Origin: a bacterium
GTDB taxonomy: Bacteria > Pseudomonadota > Alphaproteobacteria > Acetobacterales > Acetobacteraceae
Assembly (NCBI GenBank): GCA_026224825.1
Contig: JAMFRO010000007.1
Location: forward strand, 62,001-126,000
DNA: 64,000 bases
Direction of reading: 5' to 3'
Notes under the pieces: generated by a model
What the model saw: only the letters and a program-made list of their open reading frames with translations
What the model was told of the DNA's origin: nothing
Databases searched by the model: none
Part shown: positions 53,775-61,997 of the stretch, piece by piece
How positions within the stretch are numbered: the first letter of the stretch is position 1
Layout of the letters: the number at the start of each line of letters is the position of its first letter
Position numbers and translations under genes: made by a program

Positions 53775-54314
53775 ATGTCAGCACCTTATGTCGGCGAGAT
53801 CAGGCTGTTCGCGGGTAATTTTGCGCCGGTGGGCTGGGCCTTTTGCAATGGCCAACTGCTGTCGATCAGCGACTACCAGACACTCTTCGTCCTCATCGGC
53901 ACCACCTATGGCGGCGATGGTGTGAGCACCTTCGGCGTGCCCAGCCTGGCCTCGCGCGTGCCGGTGCATCAGGGCGTCGCCACCTTCGGCACCTTCGTCA
54001 TCGGGCAATTGGCGGGGGCGGAGAGCGTTACCATTACCGAGCAGACCATGCCCGTGCATACCCACCCGCTTTTGTCCGGCACCGGTGCCACCCAGGTTAG
54101 CCCGTTGAACGCATTGCCCGGCGCTGCGAGCGGCGCGCCAACGCCGCCCGCCAAGATCTACGGCACCCCTCCCGGCACATCTCCCAAGCCGACCACACTG
54201 GCGCCGAGGTCGATCCAACCGGCCGGCGGCAGCCTGCCGCATGAAAATATTCAGCCCTATGTCGCCGCCACCTTCATCATCTCGCTCTTCGGCATCTTCC
54301 CCTCGCAGAGCTGA
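53775..54314 (+). CDS. Tail-collar (MdpB-like) protein 1
   Basis: A 179-residue protein of the phage tail-collar/microcystin-dependent family. The family start is EIRLFAGNFAPVGWAFCNGQLL, then LIGTTYGGDGVSTFGVPSLA, and the C-terminus ends HENIQPYVAATFIISLFGIF. In phages such domains form tail fibre bases; stand-alone tandem sets like this occur in non-phage genomes, with unknown role. First of three. Shine-Dalgarno GTGGAG precedes the ATG. The 283 nt before it, up to the Hint gene's divergent start, hold no gene and must contain both promoters. Confidence 0.85.
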   Translation: MSAPYVGEIRLFAGNFAPVGWAFCNGQLLSISDYQTLFVLIGTTYGGDGVSTFGVPSLASRVPVHQGVATFGTFVIGQLAGAESVTITEQTMPVHTHPLLSGTGATQVSPLNALPGAASGAPTPPAKIYGTPPGTSPKPTTLAPRSIQPAGGSLPHENIQPYVAATFIISLFGIFPSQS

Positions 54315-54356
54315 GTTCCGGCGGCGTGCCGCGCAAACATTCAGGAAAGGCTTCGC

Positions 54357-54908
54357 ATGTCGGACCAGTTTCTCGCCGAAATCAGGATATTCCCCTTCAA
54401 CTTCGCCCCCGTTGGCTGGGCGCAATGCAACGGGCAGATCTTGTCGATTCAGCAATATTCCGCTTTGTTCTCCTTGCTTGGGACCAATTATGGCGGCAAT
54501 GGCACCTCCAATTTCGCCCTGCCCAATTTCCAGGGGGCTGTGCCCATCAACCAGGGCCAGGGGCCCGGCCTGTCCCCCTATTCTGTGGGCCAGAGCGGCG
54601 GCTCAACCAATGTCACTTTGCTGTCCAACGAGATCGCCTTGCACACCCATCTGGTCAATGCCGACCAGGACCTTGCGTCCTCAAGCAGTCCGGGCGGGCA
54701 GATCTATCAGCGCGGCAATTGGACCCAGGGCACGACGGCGGAGGGGATTGCCCTTTATTCCACCCTGGCCGCTGGCGACACGCTGAGCAGTTTCAGCCCG
54801 TTGGCGATAGGGCCGGCCGGTGGCACCCAGCCGCATAATAACCTCATGCCCTATCTCGCGCTGAATTTCTGCATCGCCCTGAGCGGCATCTTTCCCCCGC
54901 GGAGCTGA
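54357..54908 (+). CDS. Tail-collar (MdpB-like) protein 2
   Basis: A 183-residue homologue of the preceding protein, with the same start EIRIFPFNFAPVGWAQCNGQ and the same ending NFCIALSGIFPPRS. It lies 42 nt after copy 1. Shine-Dalgarno AGGAAAGG precedes the ATG. It likely arose by tandem duplication and divergence. Confidence 0.85.
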   Translation: MSDQFLAEIRIFPFNFAPVGWAQCNGQILSIQQYSALFSLLGTNYGGNGTSNFALPNFQGAVPINQGQGPGLSPYSVGQSGGSTNVTLLSNEIALHTHLVNADQDLASSSSPGGQIYQRGNWTQGTTAEGIALYSTLAAGDTLSSFSPLAIGPAGGTQPHNNLMPYLALNFCIALSGIFPPRS

Positions 54909-54911
54909 GCC

Positions 54912-55466
54912 ATGACCCAACAATATCTCTCCGAAGTCCGCATGATGTCGTTCAACTTCGCCCCCAAGGGCTGGGCCTTCTGCAACGGCCAGCTCATGGC
55001 CATCCAGCAGAACGCGGCACTCTTCTCCTTGCTGGGCACCACCTATGGCGGCGACGGCATCAGAACCTTCGGCCTGCCCAATCTGCAGGGCCGTGTGCCG
55101 CTGAGCTACGGCACCGCCACCGATGGCACGCCATACGCGCTCGGCCAGACCGCCGGCGAGGCAACCCATACGCTGCTCCTGCAGGAAATCGCCCAGCATA
55201 CGCATATCCTGCAGGGCAAAGCCGCCAACGCCATTCTCGGTGGTGGTAACCCCAACACGGCCGTGGTCCTGGCCCAGGGGCAGATTTTAACAGGACCGAA
55301 CATTACCGGCCCCGCGACGATTTACAGCAGCGCCCCGGCCGGCCCGGCCATGGCACCCAATGCCATCGCCAACGAGGGCGGCAGCCAGCCGCATGCCAAT
55401 CAGCAGCCCTATCAGGTCATCAATTTCTGCATCGCCCTCACCGGGATCTTTCCTTCGCGGAGTTAA
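54912..55466 (+). CDS. Tail-collar (MdpB-like) protein 3
   Basis: A 184-residue third copy with EVRMMSFNFAPKGWAFCNGQ and GTTYGGDGIRTFGLPNLQGR, closest to copy 2 in its ending (NFCIALTGIFPSRS). It starts 3 nt after copy 2, so the two are coupled. It ends before a terminator-like palindrome. Confidence 0.85.
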   Translation: MTQQYLSEVRMMSFNFAPKGWAFCNGQLMAIQQNAALFSLLGTTYGGDGIRTFGLPNLQGRVPLSYGTATDGTPYALGQTAGEATHTLLLQEIAQHTHILQGKAANAILGGGNPNTAVVLAQGQILTGPNITGPATIYSSAPAGPAMAPNAIANEGGSQPHANQQPYQVINFCIALTGIFPSRS

Positions 55467-55470
55467 GTGA

Positions 55471-55549
55471 TTTTACTCCTGTGGGCGTTAGCTAGCTAAC
55501 GCCCACAGGAGTAAAAGTTTTTTGCGCCGCTTTTTTTCAAAAAAGCGGC
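55471..55549. terminator. Palindrome plus stem, family A copy 3 (inverted half)
   Basis: A perfect 46-bp palindrome without loop (TTTTACTCCTGTGGGCGTTA and onward, 55471-55516) is followed by GTTTTTTGCGCC and a stem GCCGCTTTTTT/AAAAAAGCGGC (55526-55549). Read on the other strand, the order matches the left half of 1156-1275. It lies between convergent genes and should terminate both. Confidence 0.8.
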
Positions 55550-55556
55550 TGCTGCC

Positions 55557-55826
55557 TCAATTAAAAACCGCCTGATAATCCTGATGCCCCGGCATCGGCG
55601 TATGGATCGGCATGATATGGAAAATATGGGCGGTGCCATCCTCCACGGCGAACTCATACATCCCCTCGGGCAGCACCGGCCTGGCCGGCCCCTGGAACAG
55701 CAGGATGAACCCGATCGGCTGTGGCTCCACCTTGACCAGCGCCACCGCGGGGGCAGCGCCTTGCGGTTGAAACGTAAGGCCAAGCTGGCGTTTGAATTGT
55801 TCCGATGCCGTGGCGTCCATACCCAT
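55557..55826 (-). CDS. Small DUF6916-like protein
   Basis: An 89-residue protein (MGMDATASEQFKRQLGLTFQ to HQDYQAVFN) of the kind I recall next to tail-collar genes. It has a compact alpha/beta look with PIGFILLFQGPARPVLPEGMY in the centre, no signal peptide and no Cys. The ATG at 55826 is chosen; a larger frame upstream is a shadow of the acetyltransferase gene. Function unknown; the position suggests a link with the tail-collar proteins. Confidence 0.7.
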   Translation of the reverse strand: MGMDATASEQFKRQLGLTFQPQGAAPAVALVKVEPQPIGFILLFQGPARPVLPEGMYEFAVEDGTAHIFHIMPIHTPMPGHQDYQAVFN

Positions 55827-55883
55827 CTCCTCTTCGCGGCTGCGCGGCCGTGCGTTAACAGCAATGTACGAGGAGCGGCATAA

Positions 55884-56393
55884 ATGGCAAGAATCGAGTT
55901 GCCCGAAATCATCCAAACCGCAACGGGTTTTTTGCGCCTGCGCCCGGAACAGCCCGATGACGCAACATTTTTGCGCGCGCTCTTCGATGCTTCGCGACCT
56001 TTGGCGGCACAGCTCGCGCATCTGCCGGCGGAAATGCGCGATATGGTGCTGCGCGGCCAGTTCCAGGCGCAGGCCCAGGCCTTGCGCGGGCAATACCGCC
56101 AAGGCCAGGCGCTGATCATTCTGCATGGTAATGAACCGGCGGGCAGGCTGTTCTTCGATGCCGCCGGCCCCACCGCACACATCGCCGATATCGCGCTGCT
56201 GCCCGCCAGCCAGGGCCAGGGCCTCGGCACAGCGCTGCTGCTGGCCCTGGCGGATGCCGCCGCCCCGCGCGGCCTCAGCCTGGAGGTGGCGGATGACAAT
56301 GTTTCCGCCCAGCGTTTTTACGCCCGGCTCGGTTTCATCCTCGCGGGGCAGACCCCGGGATTTCTGCAACTGGCCCGTCCAGCCGCTGGCTGA
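55884..56393 (+). CDS. GNAT-family N-acetyltransferase
   Basis: A 169-residue acetyltransferase. It has ADIALLPASQGQGLGTALLLALADAA (motif A, R/Q-x-x-G-x-G/A), and LEVADDNVSAQRFYARLGF (motif B). The substrate is unknown. Starts of this and the DUF6916-like gene diverge across 57 nt. Its 3' end overlaps the convergent TDT gene by 59 nt. Confidence 0.88.
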   Translation: MARIELPEIIQTATGFLRLRPEQPDDATFLRALFDASRPLAAQLAHLPAEMRDMVLRGQFQAQAQALRGQYRQGQALIILHGNEPAGRLFFDAAGPTAHIADIALLPASQGQGLGTALLLALADAAAPRGLSLEVADDNVSAQRFYARLGFILAGQTPGFLQLARPAAG

Positions 56394-57429
56394 GGCAAGG
56401 CGCGTAAAACAGCGCGCCGCTCAGGGCGCCTGCCAGGGTGCGTAGGCTCACCACCAGCCACAGCAAGCCCACGAGCGCGGTCATCACCACGGCCATCTGC
56501 CCGAACAGCGCCACCCCGGTTTGAACCCCCAGGGCAAGACTGGCGGCGGCATAAACCCCCAGCGGGAAGATGAACCCCCACCAACCCAGATTGAACGGCA
56601 GGCCGCGTGGCAGATAGCTCAGCGTCATGGCCACGGCGATAAGAAGCCACCACCCGCCATAGCCCCAGAGCAGCAACCCGCCGATCAGCCCCAGCCCCTG
56701 CGCCACCTGTGCCTCGGCTGCCGGCAGGATGCCGAGCGACGCATGCCCCAGCAGCAGCAGCGCCAGTGCCCCGGTGCCGAGTGGCCCCAGCGCCAGCCAG
56801 GCGGAGGCCGCCATATCCCGGTGCGGCAGTTTGTGCAGCACCAGGCGGAGCAGCAGAATCACCAGCACCGAAAGCGCCAGCGGCACGGAGAGGGCCCACA
56901 GCACATAGCCCGCCAGCAGCACATCCAGCGCCACTGGCCCCGCCAGATGCGGCGCCAGCAGCCCGGCACTGGCCGCCGCCACCTCCGCCGCTACAATCGG
57001 CAGCAGCCACACCGCCGTCATGCTCTCCAGCCGGTGCGTCTGGCTGGTGAACATGGCGAACGGCACGCCCAGCCCCACCAGAACCGCGAGTGCGGCATCG
57101 GCGCACCACAATGCCGGATGGTAATCATGCGCGAAGACGATCTCGCCGTTCACGATGGTCGCCAGCCCCATGGGGATGGCGCCGAGAAACATCGGCATCA
57201 CCGGATGGCTGAAAATCCGCGCTGCCTCGCGCGGGTACAGCACCCAGCGCGCGGCATAGAGGAGCGTGAAAACCGCGAACTGAACGATGTTCACACGCCA
57301 CAGTGCCGCCCCGGCGCCTTGCAGCCCAAGTTGGCCGAGCAGGAGCGAAAAAATGCCGGTGCCCATGGTGGCGGTGAACCAGTTGGGGGTGAATTGGCGG
57401 ATGATGAACATGGGAGAGGCCTCGAACAT
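56335..57429 (-). CDS. TDT-family transporter (TehA/SLAC1/Ssu1-like)
   Basis: A 364-residue membrane protein with about ten helices of the tellurite-resistance/dicarboxylate transporter family. It has NWFTATMGTGIFSLLLGQLG at the start and GLPFNLGWWGFIFPLGVYAAA in the second half. Relatives export sulfite or malate. A LysR gene diverges from it, and a sulfur gene set follows, so sulfite export is a reasonable idea. Confidence 0.87.
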   Translation of the reverse strand: MFEASPMFIIRQFTPNWFTATMGTGIFSLLLGQLGLQGAGAALWRVNIVQFAVFTLLYAARWVLYPREAARIFSHPVMPMFLGAIPMGLATIVNGEIVFAHDYHPALWCADAALAVLVGLGVPFAMFTSQTHRLESMTAVWLLPIVAAEVAAASAGLLAPHLAGPVALDVLLAGYVLWALSVPLALSVLVILLLRLVLHKLPHRDMAASAWLALGPLGTGALALLLLGHASLGILPAAEAQVAQGLGLIGGLLLWGYGGWWLLIAVAMTLSYLPRGLPFNLGWWGFIFPLGVYAAASLALGVQTGVALFGQMAVVMTALVGLLWLVVSLRTLAGALSGALFYAPCLSQRLDGPVAEIPGSAPRG

Positions 57430-57513
57430 TGCCCGGTTCGATTAGGCGCAAAAAATCAACAGATAAAACTGATTGTTATTGTGGTTTCAACAAATAAAAT
57501 CTATGATTCAGCT

Positions 57514-58425
57514 ATGACATTGGAACAATTGCGTATTTTTGTGGCCGTGGCGGCGCGTGAGCATGTGACGCAGGCGGCGGGGGTGCTGAACCTCACCCAG
57601 GCGGCGGTCTCGGCCTCCATCGCCGCACTTGAGACGCAGCACGGGGTGAAACTCTTCGACCGGGTGGGGCGGGGGGTGGCGCTGACCACGGCGGGACGGC
57701 AGTTTCTGCCCGAGGCGCAGGCGCTGCTGGCCCGCGCCGCGGCGGCGGAGGCAGCGCTGGGGGATTTTGCCGGGCTCAAGCGCGGGCGGGTGAAAATTCA
57801 CGCCAGCCAGACCATGGCCGGGTATTTTCTGCCCGCCGTGCTGGCGGGGTTCCGTAAAGCGCATCCGGGGGTGGAGGTGGAACTGGCCATCGGCAATACC
57901 GCGCAAGTGGCGCAGGCTTTGCGCGCGGGCGACGCGGAGCTGGGGTTTGTGGAAGGGCCGCTCGACGCGCCGGATCTGGTGGTGGAGGAGGTGGCCGGAG
58001 AGCGCATGGGGCTGTTCGCGCCGGCCGGGCACGCCTGGGGGCGTGGCGGCGGGGAGATGACGAATAGCGATCTGCGCCGGGCTGAATGGGTGTTTCGTGA
58101 GGAGGGCTCGGGCACGCGGGCCGCGTTTCTGGCAGCACTTGGGGAGCGTGGGGTTGATGTAGCGGCGTTGAATATCGTGCTGACCTTGCCCTCCAACGAG
58201 GCGGTGCGCGAGGCGGTGGTGGCGGGGGCCGGGGTGACGTGCCTCTCGCCCATGGTATGCGCCAGCGCGCTGCGGGCCGGACTGCTGTGCCAGGGGAATT
58301 TGCTGCTGGGCTTGCGGCGGTTCAACGCGGTGCGGCAAAAAGAGCGCTATGCCAGCCAGAGTGCGGCGGCGTTTCTGGCCGCCGCCAAATCGCGTCCCGG
58401 TTTGCTGTCAGCGGGTTTGCTGTGA
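57514..58425 (+). CDS. LysR-family regulator
   Basis: A 303-residue regulator. The N-terminal winged helix is MTLEQLRIFVAVAAREHVTQ and AAGVLNLTQAAVSASIAALE, and the effector domain spans residues 90-300 (GRVKIHASQTMAGYFLPAVL). It is CysB/YeiE-like in layout. It is divergent from the TDT transporter and likely controls it. ATG 57514; the larger frame to 56521 is a shadow. The stop overlaps the next start. Confidence 0.9.
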   Translation: MTLEQLRIFVAVAAREHVTQAAGVLNLTQAAVSASIAALETQHGVKLFDRVGRGVALTTAGRQFLPEAQALLARAAAAEAALGDFAGLKRGRVKIHASQTMAGYFLPAVLAGFRKAHPGVEVELAIGNTAQVAQALRAGDAELGFVEGPLDAPDLVVEEVAGERMGLFAPAGHAWGRGGGEMTNSDLRRAEWVFREEGSGTRAAFLAALGERGVDVAALNIVLTLPSNEAVREAVVAGAGVTCLSPMVCASALRAGLLCQGNLLLGLRRFNAVRQKERYASQSAAAFLAAAKSRPGLLSAGLL

Positions 58426-58441
58426 GCGGGGTTGAAGTGAG
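58397..58441. repeat. Three 15-bp tandem units at the LysR stop/GntR start
   Basis: CCGGTTTGCTGTCAG, CGGGTTTGCTGTGAG and CGGGGTTGAAGTGAG stand head to tail. The second contains both the LysR stop (TGA) and the first candidate GTG of the next gene. Confidence 0.88.
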
Positions 58442-59138
58442 CGGCAAAAAACAGCCGCTGGTGCAGGCCAGTGCCGATGCCTTGCGCAGGATGGTGCTGG
58501 CGAGCGAGCCCGGCACCCAGATAGGCGGGTTGCGCGAGCTGGCGGCGGCGCTGGGCGTGGGCGTGGTGACGGTACAGCAGGCGGCGCGCGTGCTGGAGCA
58601 TGAGGGGCTGCTGGTGGCCAGGCGCGGCCCCGGCGGCGGCTATTACGGCGCGCGGCCGGATGATGCCGCATTGGAGCGCGCCTTCGCCGCCTGGCTCTCG
58701 GTGCATGGCTCCGGCAACCACGAAATTCTGGAGATGCGCACGCTGCTGGAGACCGAGCTGATCGCCGGTGCCGCCGAATGCACCGATGATGCGCTGTTCG
58801 AGGAAGTGCGCGCGCAGCTCGGCCGGGTGGACGCTTGCGATACGGCGGCGCAGCGCATCGCCTTCGAAGGTGAGCTCAACGATCTGATGTTCCGCATGAC
58901 CAAACGCCCGCTGGTGGAACTGCTATCCCGCGTGACCCTGCGGCATTACGGCAGCATGCAGAATATTCCGGCACTGTTCCCCGGTGCTGATGGTTTGCGG
59001 GCCTGGAAGGATGGAAGGCGGCGGATACTGGATGCGATTTTACGCCGCGACGAAGAACTGGCCCGGTTCGAGGCGGTACGGCACCGCAATGACACGCTGC
59101 GGCGGTTGCGGCTGGCGCTGGCGAAGATGCAGTATTAG
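58422..59138 (+). CDS. GntR-family (FCD) regulator
   Basis: A 238-residue regulator with an N-terminal winged helix (IGGLRELAAALGVGVVTVQQ, AARVLEHEGLLVARRGPGG) and an FCD-like C-terminal domain (LEMRTLLETELIAGAAECTD). GTG 58422 overlaps the LysR stop; a second GTG at 58437 after AGCGGGG is also possible. Its regulated genes and ligand are unknown; perhaps the sulfur/amidase set downstream. Confidence 0.83.
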   Translation: MSGVEVSGKKQPLVQASADALRRMVLASEPGTQIGGLRELAAALGVGVVTVQQAARVLEHEGLLVARRGPGGGYYGARPDDAALERAFAAWLSVHGSGNHEILEMRTLLETELIAGAAECTDDALFEEVRAQLGRVDACDTAAQRIAFEGELNDLMFRMTKRPLVELLSRVTLRHYGSMQNIPALFPGADGLRAWKDGRRRILDAILRRDEELARFEAVRHRNDTLRRLRLALAKMQY

Positions 59139-59192
59139 GGCTGTACGCTTGCTTTAATCTTTCGAATCAGGAAGCGGTTTCTCCAGGCTGGT

Positions 59193-59603
59193 TTACCCCT
59201 GCTTCCAAGGTAGCCCATCGGCTTTCCACCCCGCCACACCGCCGCGGTGGCCGCGGGCGTCGGCGGGGCCTTCGAAACCGTCTTTTACGTTGTAGACATG
59301 CTTGAAGCCGGCGGCTTTGGCGGCTTGGGCGGCGGCCATGGAGCGGGCGCCGGAGCGGCAGATGAAGTAGATGTGGTCGTCTGGGTTGACGTGCCCGGCT
59401 GCCAGCCCGTCCAGGAATTTGGGGTTGGGTTGCATGGCGGGGAAGCTTTGCCATTGGACCAGGATGGGCTGTTTGCCGGTTTGGCTTAGTTCGGGCAGGC
59501 CGACGAAGTTCCACTCGGCGTTTGTGCGGACATCGCACAGCACGGCGGAGGGATTGCTCATTAATGCTTCCCAGACCTGTCGCGGCGGAACATCTTCGAT
59601 CAT
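59193..59603 (-). CDS. Rhodanese-domain protein
   Basis: A 136-residue rhodanese-like protein with VLCDVRTNAEW and the active-site loop CRSGARSMAAA, plus GFKHVYNVKDGFEGP. It handles sulfane sulfur or acts as a sulfur carrier. It is divergent from the cysteine synthase gene, with 48 nt between starts, consistent with a sulfur function. Confidence 0.88.
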   Translation of the reverse strand: MIEDVPPRQVWEALMSNPSAVLCDVRTNAEWNFVGLPELSQTGKQPILVQWQSFPAMQPNPKFLDGLAAGHVNPDDHIYFICRSGARSMAAAQAAKAAGFKHVYNVKDGFEGPADARGHRGGVAGWKADGLPWKQG

Positions 59604-59651
59604 AATATCCTCCGGAATACTTCTTGAGCAGCATAGCGGGGACCTGAGGCA

Positions 59652-60635
59652 ATGGAAACAGTGGCGGATGGGTTGTTGGGGGCGATTGGTAATACGCCGC
59701 TTATCCGGCTGAAGCGGGCCTCGGCCGCCACGGGTTGCGAGATTTTGGGCAAGGCGGAGTTCTGCTCGCCGGGGGGGTCTGTGAAGGACCGGGCGGCGCT
59801 GGCGATTATCCGCGATGCGGAGGCGCGGGGGGTGCTGAAGCCGGGCGGGTTTATTGTGGAGGGGACGGCGGGGAATACCGGGATTGGGCTGACTTTGGTG
59901 GCCAATGCGCTGGGATATAGAAGTGTTGTGGTGATGCCGGAGACGCAGGCCCAGGAAAAGATTGATTTTTTACGGATGATCGGGGCGGATTTGCGGCTGG
60001 TGCCGGCGAAACCGTACAAGGATCCGGGGAATTATGTGCATGTGAGCCGGCGGCTGGCGGAGGAGCTGGGGGCGGTTTGGGCCAATCAGTTTGATAATCT
60101 GGCGAACCGGGAGGGGCACCGGGCCACGACGGGGCGGGAGATTTGGGAGCAAACCGGCGGGAAGATTGATGCTTTTACCTGTGCCTGCGGTACTGGCGGC
60201 ACGTTGGCGGGGGTGGCGCTGGCGTTGAAGGCGCAAAAGCCGGGGGTGCGGATTGTGCTGGCGGACCCGGAGGGGAGTGGGTTGTATGGCTGGGTGAAGA
60301 GCAATGATCTCAGCATTGAGGGGTCTTCGATTACCGAGGGGATTGGGCAGTCTCGTGTGCCGGGGAATTTGGAGGGGGCGCCGATTGATGATGCGGTGCG
60401 GATACCTGACGCCGAGGCGCTGGAGTTGATTTTTGATCTGCTGATTCGTGAGGGGATTTCTGTGGGCGGGTCGTCCGGGATTAATGTGGCGGCGGCGATA
60501 CGCGTGGCGCGGGATTTGGGGCCGGGGCATACGGTGGTGACGGTGCTGTGCGATGGCGGGTCCAGGTATCAGAGTAAGCTGTTTAATCCTGAGTTTTTGC
60601 GGAGCAAAGGGCTGCCGGTGCCGTCGTGGATGTGA
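59652..60635 (+). CDS. cysK: Cysteine synthase A-like (O-acetylserine sulfhydrylase)
   Basis: A 327-residue PLP fold-II enzyme. The PLP Lys is K45 in GGSVKDRAA, with TAGNTGIGL and CACGTGGTLAG (phosphate loop) and the C-terminal GGSSGIN. It makes cysteine (or a related product) from O-acetylserine and sulfide. Third positions are G-rich, unlike the C-rich genes before 57 kb. Its stop overlaps the amidase start by 10 nt. Confidence 0.9.
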   Translation: METVADGLLGAIGNTPLIRLKRASAATGCEILGKAEFCSPGGSVKDRAALAIIRDAEARGVLKPGGFIVEGTAGNTGIGLTLVANALGYRSVVVMPETQAQEKIDFLRMIGADLRLVPAKPYKDPGNYVHVSRRLAEELGAVWANQFDNLANREGHRATTGREIWEQTGGKIDAFTCACGTGGTLAGVALALKAQKPGVRIVLADPEGSGLYGWVKSNDLSIEGSSITEGIGQSRVPGNLEGAPIDDAVRIPDAEALELIFDLLIREGISVGGSSGINVAAAIRVARDLGPGHTVVTVLCDGGSRYQSKLFNPEFLRSKGLPVPSWM

Positions 60636-61993
60636 CTGATCCGGCCGCACTTGATGCGGAGGAGTTGCTTGCCGCCTATGCCGCGAAGAAGCTCAATCCG
60701 CTGGAGGCGCTGCAGGCGGTTACCGAGCGGATTGCCAGGCGGAACCCGGAGATTAATGCGTTTGCCGTGATGAATCCGCAGGCGTTGCAGGCGGCGCGGG
60801 AGAGTGCGCGGCGGTGGAGCTGGGGCGAGGCACACGGGAGCCTGGATGGCGTGCCGGTGACGGTGAAGGATCTGGTGGATGTGGCGGGGCTGCCGACCAG
60901 GCGGGGGAGTAAGGCTACCGATGCCACGCCGGTGGCGGAGGACGCGCCGCTGGTGAAGGCTTTGCGGGCGGCGGGGGCGGTGATTATCGGCAAGACGACG
61001 ACGACGGAGTTTGGCTGGAAAAGCCCGGGGGATTGCCCGTTGCATGGGATTACCCGGAACCCTTGGAATTTGGCGCATACACCGGGGGGGTCTTCCTCTG
61101 GGGCGGCGGCGGCGGCGTCTTCGTTTTTTGGGCCGTTGCATGTGGGGACTGATGCTGGGGGGTCGATACGGATACCGGCGGCTTGGTCTGGGGTGGTGGG
61201 GCTGAAGCCGAGTTTTGGGCGCGTGCCGCAATGGCCGCTGGGGGCGTTTGGGCATGTGGCCGTGGCCGGGCCCATGGCGCGCTCGGTGCGGGATGCGGCG
61301 CTGATGCTGTCTGTGATGGCGGGGTATGATGCGGCGGATCCGTTCTCGCTGCCGGAGCCGAGGCGGGATTTTCTGGATGGCATCGAGGATGGGGTGGCGG
61401 GGTTGCGCATTGGGGTGCTGCGGCATCCTGGGTTTGCAGCACCTGTGGATGAGGATGGGTTGGTGGCGTTGGAGGCGGCGCGGGTTAGCTTGGCCGGGCA
61501 GGGCGCTAAGGTTACGGATTTGAGTGTGGCGCTGCCGGATATTTCGGCGGTGTTTTCGCAGATTTGGGGTGTGGCGCTGGCCCGTGCGGTGGAGACGGTG
61601 GCGGAGCAAAAACGCGAGCTGATCGATGCCGGGTTGCGCGGTGTGGCGGAGCGGTTTCGGGGCACATCAGGCGTGGAGGTGATGCGCGCTGAGGCGATGC
61701 GGGTGCAGGCGGCGCATGTGATGGCGGGGTTGGAGGTGGATGCGATACTCTGCCCGGCTGTGCCGCATTGTGCGCCTTTGGCTGAGGCGGCGTTGGGGGA
61801 CCCGGTGGCGGCGTTGTGGCAGGATTGGGCGCCCTGGACGTTTTTGTTCAATTTGACGCGGCAGCCGGCGATTTCCGTGCCTATGGGGGTTAATGCGGCG
61901 GGGTTGCCGGTGGCGGTGCAGGTGGCGGCTGGGATTTACCGGGATGATGTGGTGTTGAGGGTGGCGCGGGCGGTGGAGCGGGGGTTGGGGTGA
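60626..61993 (+). CDS. Amidase-signature enzyme
   Basis: A 455-residue amidase. The catalytic triad is Lys81 in VTVKDL, Ser156 in TPGGSSSGA, and Ser180 in DAGGSIRIPA, 24 apart as in the family. It hydrolyses an amide to the acid. Starts at GTG 60626, overlapping the cysteine synthase gene. The substrate is unknown; the overlap suggests a shared pathway. Confidence 0.9.
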   Translation: MDVTDPAALDAEELLAAYAAKKLNPLEALQAVTERIARRNPEINAFAVMNPQALQAARESARRWSWGEAHGSLDGVPVTVKDLVDVAGLPTRRGSKATDATPVAEDAPLVKALRAAGAVIIGKTTTTEFGWKSPGDCPLHGITRNPWNLAHTPGGSSSGAAAAASSFFGPLHVGTDAGGSIRIPAAWSGVVGLKPSFGRVPQWPLGAFGHVAVAGPMARSVRDAALMLSVMAGYDAADPFSLPEPRRDFLDGIEDGVAGLRIGVLRHPGFAAPVDEDGLVALEAARVSLAGQGAKVTDLSVALPDISAVFSQIWGVALARAVETVAEQKRELIDAGLRGVAERFRGTSGVEVMRAEAMRVQAAHVMAGLEVDAILCPAVPHCAPLAEAALGDPVAALWQDWAPWTFLFNLTRQPAISVPMGVNAAGLPVAVQVAAGIYRDDVVLRVARAVERGLG

Positions 61994-61997
61994 TTTG

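Noticed and set aside
53775-55466. Prophage remnant
   Set aside because: Only tail-collar domains are present. No integrase, capsid, portal, terminase or attachment-site pair is visible.
56521-57513. In-frame upstream extension of the LysR gene
   Set aside because: The added residues are Gln/Arg-rich and antisense to the TDT transporter. The HTH begins directly at ATG 57514.
57430-57513. A chromosome dimer resolution (dif) or dnaA-box cluster at the skew change
   Set aside because: I read the short A/T-rich gap between the TDT and LysR genes and found no recognisable dif-like 28-mer or repeated TTATCCACA boxes.
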